Below, in pieces: positions 18,328 to 25,860 of a stretch of 64,000 bases of DNA. The notes under the pieces are model-generated. The model had not been told where the DNA came from, made no database searches, and saw only the letters and a list, made by a program, of their open reading frames with translations. A program made the position numbers and the translations under genes. The stretch's first letter is position 1. Each line of letters begins with the position of its first letter. This stretch comes from Candidatus Gastranaerophilales bacterium (GTDB lineage: Bacteria > Cyanobacteriota > Vampirovibrionia > Gastranaerophilales > Gastranaerophilaceae), in contig CALUXU010000003.1 of assembly GCA_944324825.1 (NCBI GenBank), positions 124,001-188,000 on the forward strand, given 5' to 3'.

Positions 18328-19386
18328 TTATTTTACATTCTTTGTGAAAATATCAAACAAACTTAATACTAACATTAACACAATCAAAATTACAATATAA
18401 ATTAAGTAATGTATAATTGTAATCTTACTTACACATAACGAAGCAATCGCACCGGCAATAATCGCAACAGAGGTCATAATCGCAACGGTACGTTTTTGCG
18501 AAAAACCTGCCTTCAAAAGCTTATGATGGATATGCTCTGCATCAGCCACAAAAGGCGACTTGCCCTTGAATATTCTTCTCAAGCTTGAATATGTTATATC
18601 CAAAATAGGCACCGCAAGGATTACAAAAGGAAGCAGAATTGCAATGGTCGCCCCCTTCATTACACCTGTTATGGAAAGGGATGCAAGCAAGAAGCCCGAA
18701 AATAACGCCCCCGAATCCCCCATGAATATTTTTGCAGGGTTAAAATTAAATGTTAGAAATGCCAGCATTGAACCTGCCAGAATAAAAGCTATCAGAGCAC
18801 TTATAGAATTTGGCGGACGCATAGCAAGCGCAACAATCGCAAGCGTAATTGCGTTAACAGTAATAACAGAGCCTGCAAGCCCGTCAACACCGTCTATAAA
18901 ATTAACGGCATTACTGATACCAACAATCCAAAACAAGGTTATCGGATAAGATAAGAACCCTAAATCAAGCCCTAAGCCCAAATTTGTAGAAACAGATGTC
19001 ATATCAACCTTTACCCCTAAGAGGTAAACAACGGTCGTTATTAAAATCTGTACAATAAGCTTGAATTTGGCATCAAGGTTATAAACATCATCGACAAGCC
19101 CCAGTAAGAAAATCAGCGAGCTGCCCAACAATATTCCGGAAACCAAACTTCCATACGGGTAATAACTGAGAAGTACAAGGAACAAAAAAGTCAGCATTGT
19201 ACTTGCCCAGATAGCCACACCGCCCAATCTGGAAACCGGTATTTTATGAATTTTTCTTTCGTTCGGTAAATCCACAAGCCCTTCTTTTTTAGAGAAAGCT
19301 ATAACGAAAGGAACCAAAAAGACTCCCAGAATATACGAGATTATAGCTCCTATAATATTTGACTGTGGTAAAGAATTTATAATAAT
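18328..19386 (-). CDS. Polyprenyl-phosphate GlcNAc-1-phosphate (or related HexNAc-1-P) transferase, WecA/TagO/RgpG family
   Basis: This polytopic membrane enzyme has GLVDLPNERKIHKIPVSRLGG near the N-terminus, the Mg-binding LVDDVYNL (DD), NFIDGVDGLAG and FMGDSGALF, plus the cytoplasmic HIHHKLL motif. It attaches a sugar-1-phosphate to undecaprenyl phosphate to start glycan synthesis. The nearest standard start (TTG at 19317) would delete half of the first membrane helix. The frame stays open upstream and encodes the missing helix. AAAGAGG lies 8 nt before an ATT at 19386, chosen here as the start. It follows glyA by 14 nt. Confidence 0.85.
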   Translation of the reverse strand: MIINSLPQSNIIGAIISYILGVFLVPFVIAFSKKEGLVDLPNERKIHKIPVSRLGGVAIWASTMLTFLFLVLLSYYPYGSLVSGILLGSSLIFLLGLVDDVYNLDAKFKLIVQILITTVVYLLGVKVDMTSVSTNLGLGLDLGFLSYPITLFWIVGISNAVNFIDGVDGLAGSVITVNAITLAIVALAMRPPNSISALIAFILAGSMLAFLTFNFNPAKIFMGDSGALFSGFLLASLSITGVMKGATIAILLPFVILAVPILDITYSSLRRIFKGKSPFVADAEHIHHKLLKAGFSQKRTVAIMTSVAIIAGAIASLCVSKITIIHYLIYIVILIVLMLVLSLFDIFTKNVK

Positions 19387-19400
19387 TGTCCTATCCTCTT

Positions 19401-20639
19401 TTACTCATATAAAGGGAACTTCTTGCATAAAGCAAGTGAACGTTCTCTTAACTCTTTTAATTTAGTATCGTTATCGGAATTTTTAATCGCTTCCGAAATG
19501 ATATTTGCAACCTCCGCCATTGCCTCTTCATCAAACCCTCTTGTTGTTGCGGCAGCACTGCCCAAACGTATACCGCTTGTAATAAACGGACTTTGAGGGT
19601 CGTTAGGTACGGTATTTTTATTCGCAGTAATCCCGACAACCTCTAAAACATTAGCCATATCTTTTCCGGTTTTGCCGGTTTTTCTTAAATCTAATGTCAT
19701 CAAATGGTTTTCGGTCATGCCGCCTACAATATCCATACCGTTATCAATCAAACCTTTTGCAAGAGCTTTTGAATTCTTAACAATCTGCTCTGCATACTTT
19801 TTGAAATCTTCTGATGCAGCTTCTTTTAGAGCAATCGCTTTACCTGCGATTATATGCTCCAAAGGTCCGCCCTGTATTCCAGGGAAAACAGCTTTATCAA
19901 TCATATTTGCATATTCTTCGTCACACATAACAATACCGCCTCTAGGGCCTCTTAGGGTTTTGTGTGTTGTTGTTGTCACAAACTGTGCATACCCTGCCGG
20001 AGAAGGATGAACACCTGCCGCCACAAGACCTGCAATATGTGCAATATCAGCAAGTAAATATGCGCCGACAGAATCCGCAATTTCACGGAAGCGTTTGAAA
20101 TCAATAATTTTTGAATAGTTACTTGCACCGCAGATTATCAGTTTCGGTTTATGTTCTTTTGCCTGTTTTTCAACATCATCATAGTCGATTACACCGTTTT
20201 CATCAACACCGTAACTTTTAACATTAAAATACATGCCTGAGAAATTTACAGGAGAACCATGACTCAAGTGACCGCCGTTTGACAAATCCATGCCAAGAAC
20301 AGTATCACCCGGTTTTAACAGAGCAAGGAATACCGCCATATTAGCTTGTGCTCCGCTGTGCGGCTGAACATTGGCATGATCCATTTTGAATAGATCACAT
20401 GCTCTTTTTTGTGCAATTTCTTCAATACGGTCAATATTGTCGCAGCCGTTATAAAAACGTTTATGCGGTTTACCTTCTGCATACTTATTGGTTAAAACCG
20501 TACCGCAAGCAGCCATAACAGCTTTTGAAGTAAAATTCTCGCTTGCTATAAGTTCAATCGTTGTCTGCTGACGGTTTAACTCTGCAGAAATCAAATCTGC
20601 AACCTCAGCATCAGTTTGTCTGATAATATCTAGTTCCAT
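19401..20639 (-). CDS. glyA: Serine hydroxymethyltransferase
   Basis: This 412-residue enzyme has the PLP lysine in [15 protein letters not shown], plus [24 protein letters not shown] and the C-terminal [10 protein letters not shown]. It interconverts serine and glycine with tetrahydrofolate, supplying one-carbon units. The ATG at 20639 is preferred over one at 20648 because AAAGAGGG lies 9 nt upstream of it. It has a clear promoter at 20664-20692 overlapped by an inverted repeat. The transferase gene starts 14 nt after its stop. FolK elsewhere in the window belongs to the same cofactor pathway. Confidence 0.97.
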   Translation of the reverse strand: MELDIIRQTDAEVADLISAELNRQQTTIELIASENFTSKAVMAACGTVLTNKYAEGKPHKRFYNGCDNIDRIEEIAQKRACDLFKMDHANVQPHSGAQANMAVFLALLKPGDTVLGMDLSNGGHLSHGSPVNFSGMYFNVKSYGVDENGVIDYDDVEKQAKEHKPKLIICGASNYSKIIDFKRFREIADSVGAYLLADIAHIAGLVAAGVHPSPAGYAQFVTTTTHKTLRGPRGGIVMCDEEYANMIDKAVFPGIQGGPLEHIIAGKAIALKEAASEDFKKYAEQIVKNSKALAKGLIDNGMDIVGGMTENHLMTLDLRKTGKTGKDMANVLEVVGITANKNTVPNDPQSPFITSGIRLGSAAATTRGFDEEAMAEVANIISEAIKNSDNDTKLKELRERSLALCKKFPLYE

Positions 20640-20659
20640 AAAATACATCCCTCTTTAGG

Positions 20660-20692
20660 TAAAATTATAAGACAAACTATAATTTTAATCAA
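20660..20692 (-). promoter_or_regulatory. glyA promoter overlapped by a 10-bp inverted repeat (candidate operator)
   Basis: On the minus strand TTGATT (20692-20687) and TATAAT (20669-20664) are spaced 17 nt. The perfect inverted repeat TAAAATTATA-N8-TATAATTTTA (20660-20687) covers the spacer and the -10 box, a typical position for a repressor site. Being all A/T in the arms, it could also be fortuitous. Confidence 0.6.
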
Positions 20693-20695
20693 ACA

Positions 20696-21265
20696 TTAAT
20701 TCATAGGTATAATCAACTTTTGACCAATACCGATAGCGTTAGGATTAGCAAGTTTGTTTGCTTCTTCTATTGCTTTAATCTTAGCCTGATCAAAACCGCC
20801 GTAGAATCTTATTGCAATACTTTCTAATGAGTCACCTGCTTGAACGGTGTACTCTTTAGATTGAGGTAAAGCAGCCTGAGGAGCGGCAGGTTCCTGTTTG
20901 TTATCCGCAGGGATAAAAGTAAACTTAGGGCTTTCACCTGCTGTTGTAATCTTAATAGGATTAGAAAGATTCAAGTTCAAATCATCCAGCGGGGAATATC
21001 CAACAACAAGGCTGATAAGAATTGCAACAACTAAAGTTGATATCACACCGACAAATACGCCGGTAGTGAAAAATGCCATTGTAGATTTTTCAGGGCGAGA
21101 TGCAACTTTAAAATTCTGCCATAAAACATCAAGTTCTTCTTGTTTATCAACAGGAGCATCTGTTCTTTGCACTCTGTTATATTCATTGTTATATCTTGCA
21201 AGCGATTCAAGCATCGCTATTTTTTCTCTTGTTATATTTGATCTTCTTAAAGTTGAACCCTTCAT
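20696..21265 (-). CDS. Membrane-anchored LysM-domain protein
   Basis: This 189-residue protein has a basic cytoplasmic N-terminal 70 residues, one membrane helix (FVGVISTLVVAILISLVVGY, about 75-95) and a proline/alanine linker. A single C-terminal LysM domain runs from YTVQAGDSLESIAIRFYGG to GQKLIIPMN. LysM binds N-acetylglucosamine glycans, so the protein probably tethers the inner membrane to peptidoglycan. The ATG at 21265 has GGTGAGG upstream; a GTG at 21274 is possible. A small palindrome TACTGC-N6-GCAGTA (21283-21300) sits in its leader. It lies just upstream of glyA on the same strand. Confidence 0.82.
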   Translation of the reverse strand: MKGSTLRRSNITREKIAMLESLARYNNEYNRVQRTDAPVDKQEELDVLWQNFKVASRPEKSTMAFFTTGVFVGVISTLVVAILISLVVGYSPLDDLNLNLSNPIKITTAGESPKFTFIPADNKQEPAAPQAALPQSKEYTVQAGDSLESIAIRFYGGFDQAKIKAIEEANKLANPNAIGIGQKLIIPMN

Positions 21266-21282
21266 AATCCTCACCCAATTTT

Positions 21283-21300
21283 TACTGCAACAAAGCAGTA
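21283..21300. repeat. Small palindrome in the leader of the LysM gene
   Basis: TACTGC and GCAGTA are separated by AACAAA, 18 nt upstream of the gene's start codon. It could form a 6-bp hairpin just before the ribosome site. No function is known to me. Confidence 0.45.
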
Positions 21301-21422
21301 CATATCACTATATTATTTAAGTCATGTTCATATTAACACAAAATTAAAAACCGTGCAAAAATTTCATACATTTGGAGGAGAATGTTTTTAGTGAGGTGTG
21401 AAGGGTGAGGATGAAGGAAATA

Positions 21423-21454
21423 CCGCTAAGTAGTTAAGAAGTTAGGAAGCTAGG
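21423..21454. repeat. 8-nt periodic repeat tract
   Basis: Units CGCTAAG, TAGTTAAG, AAGTTAGG and AAGCTAGG follow each other in strict 8-nt register. The tract is nearly the reverse complement of the tract 33 nt downstream, so the two could pair in RNA or as a cruciform. Confidence 0.75.
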
Positions 21455-21487
21455 CGAAATTATTGTAATATTCAAAGTGCAAATTAT

Positions 21488-21519
21488 CTTAGCCGCTTAG
21501 CTGCTTAGCTACTTGACTA
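21488..21519. repeat. 8-nt periodic repeat tract (inverted orientation)
   Basis: Units CTTAGCCG, CTTAGCTG, CTTAGCTA and CTTGACTA are in perfect 8-nt register. Confidence 0.78.
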
Positions 21520-21616
21520 CATTTCTACCCTCTCCTCACTACTCACCCCTTAATCACTTAATCACCCAGTCACTGTCTTGGATTATTGGCGGTTCACAAG
21601 CTTTGCATTCCGTTAC

Positions 21617-21636
21617 GATTTTGCAAAAGCAAAATC
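21617..21636. repeat. Perfect 8-bp hairpin
   Basis: GATTTTGC and GCAAAATC flank a 4-nt AAAA loop. It is not followed by a T-run on either strand. Confidence 0.7.
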
Positions 21637-21671
21637 TGTACGTCATCAGCTTGTTCACAGGGACGTGTCTA

Positions 21672-21686
21672 GGTTGCTTCGCAACC
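21672..21686. repeat. Perfect 6-bp hairpin with triloop
   Basis: GGTTGC and GCAACC flank TTC; the stem is GC-rich for this genome. It belongs to the same repeat island. Confidence 0.65.
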
Positions 21687-21709
21687 GTCGCACTTACCAA
21701 AATCCGTAA

Positions 21710-22471
21710 TCACTTAGTCACCCTATTTATCCCCAGACCGTATATGGCAAAGTCATACTTTACAGGGTCCTCAGAATCAAATTGTTTCAGATTGTTTGTC
21801 AACTCCAATACTGCTTTAAAATCGTTGCTTTTTCTTGTCAGAAGATTCATTTCGCGAGAAATCCTTGCAACATGAACATCCAAAGGTATCAAAAGCTCGC
21901 TTTTCGGAATAAAGTCCCAAATCCCAAAATCAACTTCGGACTTTCTTACCATCCATCTGAGGTACATGTTCATCCTTTTCATTGCGCCGCCCTTATTCGG
22001 ATTAGCAAGCATAAAATAAAACCCCTCACCGGCATGTTCAGCATTAGAATAAAAATAATCCGTAACCACCTTAAACATCCCTAAAATCGTACCGGTGGTT
22101 TCATAACCATACTTAAAGAGTGAGCCCAATGACTCGCCCGAATTATACAACTTTGACAAAACACTGAGAATCGCCGCGACATCCTCCTCCTTTGCAAAAC
22201 GGTAATTAAACCCGTCAAGATTAGAAAAATCTCCCCGTTTTAAATACTCAATCGGAGAAGCCCCCATTTTTGAAAACAATGTATTGAGTTTTGGAATAAA
22301 TACCTTACGGCTTCCGTATGCAAATAAAGCGGCAATAAACCCGATAACCTCTATTTCCTCAGGTTTGGTATACTTATGTGCGGTTGAAATAGGGTCTGCA
22401 TCTATAAAATCAGCTTTATCATACTTTTGTGCAAGTTCATCAAGTTCAGCCTTCGTAATATTCGTTATCAT
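21710..22471 (-). CDS. TIGR02757 (DUF2400) family protein
   Basis: This 253-residue protein matches TIGR02757: FIAALFAYGSRKVFIPKL near the N-terminus, a central GEGFYFMLANPNKGGAMKRMNMYLRWMVR region and the C-terminal PLDVHVARISREMNLLTRKSNDFKAVLEL with DPVKYDFAIYGLGI. The family resembles helix-hairpin-helix base-excision glycosylases, but its activity is unproven. The ATG overlaps the tadA stop by 4 nt, so it ends the panD-to-tadA unit. The final residues (after GLGIN) and the stop codon lie in repeat-derived sequence, so the C-terminus may differ between strains. Confidence 0.82.
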   Translation of the reverse strand: MITNITKAELDELAQKYDKADFIDADPISTAHKYTKPEEIEVIGFIAALFAYGSRKVFIPKLNTLFSKMGASPIEYLKRGDFSNLDGFNYRFAKEEDVAAILSVLSKLYNSGESLGSLFKYGYETTGTILGMFKVVTDYFYSNAEHAGEGFYFMLANPNKGGAMKRMNMYLRWMVRKSEVDFGIWDFIPKSELLIPLDVHVARISREMNLLTRKSNDFKAVLELTNNLKQFDSEDPVKYDFAIYGLGINRVTK

Positions 22472-22881
22472 CGTATATTTTTAAAAAACCTCTCTAATAA
22501 TTTATCACACTCGATTTCTTCAATCCCGCCGTAGATTTTAATATTGGAACCTGCGGTTTGATCAAGATGCAAAACAGAAAATCCTCCGTATTGTGTATCG
22601 TAGCTTCCGAAATACAAGGTTTTAATTCTTGCCTGCAATATTGCCCAGGCACACATCGGACAAGGCTCCAACGTCACATACATATCGCAATCATCTAAGC
22701 GCCAGCGCCCGAGCTTTTCTGATGCCTCACGTATTGCCAGAAGCTCCGCATGAGCCGTTGCATCCTGAATTTCTTCTTTCAAATTATGACAGGCAGAAAT
22801 AATACTGCCCTCTTTAACAATAATTGCCCCGACAGGCACATCATTCTTGACCTTTAGCGCTTCTTCTATTGCCAGTTTCAT
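22468..22881 (-). CDS. tadA: tRNA(adenine34) deaminase
   Basis: In this 137-residue zinc deaminase, His44-Ala-Glu46 (HAE) and the CPMC motif with Cys74 and Cys77 form the active site. GRWRLDDCDMYVTLEPCPMC is typical of TadA, which converts A34 to inosine in tRNA-Arg(ACG). The N-terminus lacks about 8-10 residues of the usual first helix, because the ATG overlaps the histidine-kinase stop by 4 nt. Guanine or cytosine deaminases share the fold but not this C-terminal region. Confidence 0.92.
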   Translation of the reverse strand: MKLAIEEALKVKNDVPVGAIIVKEGSIISACHNLKEEIQDATAHAELLAIREASEKLGRWRLDDCDMYVTLEPCPMCAWAILQARIKTLYFGSYDTQYGGFSVLHLDQTAGSNIKIYGGIEEIECDKLLERFFKNIR

Positions 22882-24557
22882 GCCTGTTCCGACCTGTCAA
22901 ATATAACCTTTACGGTAAAACCATACTCCTCGGTAGAATACAACCTTACCTCGCCGCCCATAGCCTCTACAAGACCTTTTACGATATATAGTCCCAAACC
23001 CGTACCTCTGGTAGTTCTTGTTGTTTTATCATCAATACGGGTGAATTTATCAAACAATGTTTTCAATTTTTCTCTGGATATCAGAGGGTATTTATTTTTT
23101 ATCTCAATATAAACCTTATCGTTTTCACAACCTGCCGAAATCAATATATCAGAGTCCTCCTCCGCATATTTTACAGCATTTTCAATCAAGTTGATAATTA
23201 CCTGCTCAAATCTATCCCTATCCGCATAGATAGAAGGTAAATCCACAGGAACCTGATTTACGATAGTTTTAGAAGAAGCATTTTTTACCAGTAAAATAGC
23301 ATCTTCTATAACCGGCGGTACAGAGATTGAATCCATTATTATATTGATTCTTGAATCCTCGATATCAGGAATTACCAGTAAATCTTCAATCATACGTTTC
23401 AAACGTTCTGATTGTTTCTTGATAACCTTCAGCGATTTTTGCTGTGTTTCTTTATCAATTTCAATATCCTGTCTCAAAAGGCGTGAAGTATACCCCAAAA
23501 TACTTGTTAAAGGAGTCCTTAGTTCGTGGCTTACCGTATCAATCATATTGGAGCGGAATTCGTTTAACTCTTTTAATTCCTTATTGGTTTTCTTCAACTT
23601 TGAATACGATTTATTTATCTGTTTAACCATTCTGTTAAATTCAAAGGATAAAAATATAATTTCGTAAGGAGTAAACACGTTAGTCAAAAGCCTGATACGA
23701 CGTCTGTAATTCCCTTTTGAAATAGCGATAATAGCCTTAAACAGCTGTCTTATATTGATATAAAGGTAAGAGGTGTAAAGTCCGACAATAAAAAGAACGG
23801 TTAGTGAGGCAATCAAAACGGATAAAATTATCTTTGTTCTTCCGTATTCAATTGTCATTTTTGTCATATCACGGGGAGTATTTACAACTATGATAATATT
23901 AGGATTATCTTTTTTCAGATACACAAACGGCTGGTTTTTTACTTTCCCGAAAACCTGAGCCTCATTATCCACCATTTTTTTAGGTAATTGTGCAAGAGTT
24001 TGTTTGAAAATTTTATCGTTGTAATTATGCGAGGTTAAAAGTTTTTTATCGTATGTTAAAACATAAATCTGCCGTTTATCATCCTCAAGAGGTGTAAACA
24101 ACTGATCCTTTAAAACCTGTATATCAAAAGTTGCAACCAAATATTTCCCGTTTTTCAACGGTGCCATCATTGCTGTTTCCTGATTATCAATTGCCGCATC
24201 GTAAATCTTATTAAATTCTTCAACGGAATCCACAACAAGTAATTCTTTATAAACCTCAGAATGTTTTCTTATGTTATTCAGATAAGCCTTCTTTGCAGAC
24301 ACGGACGGAAAATAATCCAGTGTCATAATAATTTGTTTTAATTCATTTGAAGCTGTTGTTTCGAATACATCAACCTCATCCGATACCATATTTGCAATCA
24401 ATTCTGCCGTAACTTTTAACTGACCTCTGACAGACTGCTGGTTAATATTATTGATAATAAATCCGCTGATAGTCATCGGAATAACAACCGCAAAAAACAA
24501 AACAATTGCAATTTGTTCGACTATTTTTAAACGAGGTGCGCGGATTGTTATACTCAT
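22878..24557 (-). CDS. Membrane sensor histidine kinase
   Basis: This 559-residue protein has a first membrane helix at about 13-35, an extracytoplasmic sensor region of about 200 residues, a second helix at about 240-262 and a HAMP-like linker. The HisKA motif DTVSHELRTPLTSILGY carries the phospho-acceptor His. The HATPase domain has NLIENAVKYA (N box) and RGTGLGLYIVKG (G2). The G1 box that usually reads DxGxG is NKYPLI here, an oddity. The ATG at 24557 has GGGGA 8 nt upstream and is preferred to a TTG at 24572. It is paired with the response regulator 4 nt upstream. Confidence 0.9.
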   Translation of the reverse strand: MSITIRAPRLKIVEQIAIVLFFAVVIPMTISGFIINNINQQSVRGQLKVTAELIANMVSDEVDVFETTASNELKQIIMTLDYFPSVSAKKAYLNNIRKHSEVYKELLVVDSVEEFNKIYDAAIDNQETAMMAPLKNGKYLVATFDIQVLKDQLFTPLEDDKRQIYVLTYDKKLLTSHNYNDKIFKQTLAQLPKKMVDNEAQVFGKVKNQPFVYLKKDNPNIIIVVNTPRDMTKMTIEYGRTKIILSVLIASLTVLFIVGLYTSYLYINIRQLFKAIIAISKGNYRRRIRLLTNVFTPYEIIFLSFEFNRMVKQINKSYSKLKKTNKELKELNEFRSNMIDTVSHELRTPLTSILGYTSRLLRQDIEIDKETQQKSLKVIKKQSERLKRMIEDLLVIPDIEDSRINIIMDSISVPPVIEDAILLVKNASSKTIVNQVPVDLPSIYADRDRFEQVIINLIENAVKYAEEDSDILISAGCENDKVYIEIKNKYPLISREKLKTLFDKFTRIDDKTTRTTRGTGLGLYIVKGLVEAMGGEVRLYSTEEYGFTVKVIFDRSEQA

Positions 24558-24561
24558 ACAA

Positions 24562-25269
24562 TTATTCCCCAAAAGGTGTCAGTTTATACCCGACATTTGT
24601 AACCGTATGAAGATACTGCGGTTTTTTAGGATCAGGCTCTATTTTGTTTCTCAATCCGCCGACATGAACCCTAACCATTCTTACGTCCTCATCGCTATCA
24701 TAACCCCAAACCTCATCAAGAAGTGTCGCAAGGGTTACAGGGTTATTAAAATGCTGCATCAGACAGTATAATATCTCAAACTCGGTCGGAGTAAGTTTAA
24801 CTTTTTTATTCAAAATAACCGCTTCCAATGTTTCAGGGAAAATTTCGATATTTCCCGAATGTAAAATTTCATTTGATATAGGATTGGTGTCTTGAACTTG
24901 ATTTCGTCTTAAAAGAACACGGATTCTTAACAAAACCTCCTGAATATCAAAAGGTTTCACAAGGTAATCATCGGCACCGCAGTCAAAACCTATTGTTTTA
25001 TCGTTAATCGTACCTTTTGCCGTAAGCATCAAAATAGGAATTGATAACTTTGCATGTCTGATATTTTTACAGACATCAAACCCGTTCATCTTCGGCATCA
25101 TTACATCTAAAAGAATCAAATCATAAGAATTATTCAAAGCTTTTTGCAAGCCCTCTTTACCGTCAGATGCCGTATCTACAAAATATCCGCTCTGAGATAC
25201 GTCAAACTCAAGTAAATCTCTGATTTCATCATCGTCATCAACGATTAATATTCTTTTCATTTCTGTCAT
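24562..25269 (-). CDS. OmpR/PhoB-family response regulator
   Basis: This 235-residue protein has an N-terminal receiver domain with the acidic pair in VDDDDE, phospho-acceptor Asp in LILLDVMMPKMNG, Thr in MLTAKG and Lys in LVKPFD. The C-terminal winged helix contains LTPTEFEILYCLM and VRVHVGGLRNKIE. It binds DNA as a phosphorylated dimer and is the cognate partner of the adjacent kinase. Its ATG overlaps the stop of a 49-codon gene as TAATG, with AAAGGGA upstream. Its targets are unknown. Confidence 0.95.
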   Translation of the reverse strand: MTEMKRILIVDDDDEIRDLLEFDVSQSGYFVDTASDGKEGLQKALNNSYDLILLDVMMPKMNGFDVCKNIRHAKLSIPILMLTAKGTINDKTIGFDCGADDYLVKPFDIQEVLLRIRVLLRRNQVQDTNPISNEILHSGNIEIFPETLEAVILNKKVKLTPTEFEILYCLMQHFNNPVTLATLLDEVWGYDSDEDVRMVRVHVGGLRNKIEPDPKKPQYLHTVTNVGYKLTPFGE

Positions 25270-25418
25270 TAACTTTTCCCTTTGCTCTTAAAGTATTTCT
25301 CGGGATAATTTGTATCTGATTCGCTTATTGTAAGATACTCGTTTTTATCAATATCCACACCCATATTTTTGGTACTTAAGCTGAATTTATGCTTCTTTTT
25401 CTTTGGTCTGAAATCCAT
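25269..25418 (-). CDS. Small basic protein of 49 aa between panD and the response regulator
   Basis: A 49-codon frame starts at ATG 25418 and ends TAA at 25269-25271, overlapping the regulator's ATG by one base (TAATG). The product starts MDFRPKKKKHKFS and is rich in Lys, Ser and Tyr, with no membrane helix. AAGG is the only weak ribosome site, and panD stops 9 nt upstream. The tight fit between two real genes supports coding, possibly as a leader that couples translation of the regulator. I recognise no homologue. Confidence 0.6.
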   Translation of the reverse strand: MDFRPKKKKHKFSLSTKNMGVDIDKNEYLTISESDTNYPEKYFKSKGKS

Positions 25419-25427
25419 AAATCCGCC

Positions 25428-25775
25428 TTATACGATATTGTTATCATCATCTATTTGGATAATTACAGGTTTATGATTCTTCAATTCTTCTTCCGAAAAA
25501 TAACCGTACGTAACAATAATAACCTTATCGCCTTTTTGAACTTTTCTTGCCGCAGCACCGTTCACACAGAAAATCTTTGATTTTCTCTCACCCTTAATTG
25601 CGTAAGTTTGAAATCTTTCACCGTTATTTATATCAAGAATTTCGACTTTTTGATATTCTTTTATATTTGCGGCATCCAAAATATCGGCATCTATTGTTAT
25701 AGAGCCTACATAATTTAAATCTGAATCCGTAATCGTTGCTCTGTGTATTTTTGAATTAAGAAATTCCAATAACAT
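25428..25775 (-). CDS. panD: Aspartate 1-decarboxylase (pyruvoyl enzyme)
   Basis: This 115-residue proenzyme has LNYVGSITID, where the Gly-Ser bond self-cleaves to make the pyruvoyl serine, and the N-terminal KIHRATIT with the catalytic-site Lys/His/Arg. It converts aspartate to beta-alanine for pantothenate and CoA. The length is slightly shorter than the E. coli enzyme. AAAGGAG lies 8 nt before the ATG at 25775; a GTG at 25778 is possible. Other pantothenate genes are not in the window. It begins the unit continuing to TIGR02757. Confidence 0.95.
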   Translation of the reverse strand: MLLEFLNSKIHRATITDSDLNYVGSITIDADILDAANIKEYQKVEILDINNGERFQTYAIKGERKSKIFCVNGAAARKVQKGDKVIIVTYGYFSEEELKNHKPVIIQIDDDNNIV

Positions 25776-25860
25776 CACAATATCTCCTTTGATTATAATT
25801 TTACAACAAAAAGACCGTGGGAAATACGTATTAATATAATCTTTACAAAATAAAACTTAC

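Larger units (their letters stand above)
21310..21709. repeat. Non-coding repeat island with octamer tracts and palindromes
   Basis: No credible gene lies in this stretch. It holds an octamer tract at 21423-21454, an inverted octamer tract at 21488-21519, AATCACTT-type repeats at 21548-21575 and 21704-21720, and two perfect hairpins at 21617-21636 and 21672-21686. The last repeat runs into the 3' end of the TIGR02757 gene and supplies its final codons and stop. The words used are shared with the islands at 2140-2528 and 28640-28690. Confidence 0.7.

Noticed and set aside
20660-20687. Reading the inverted repeat as a terminator of the LysM gene
   Set aside because: The stem is A/T only and would be weak; its overlap with a spaced promoter favours an operator.
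21513-21875. Plus-strand ORF of 120 codons across the repeat island
   Set aside because: It runs through octamer repeats and then antisense to the TIGR02757 gene; the composition is repeat-derived.
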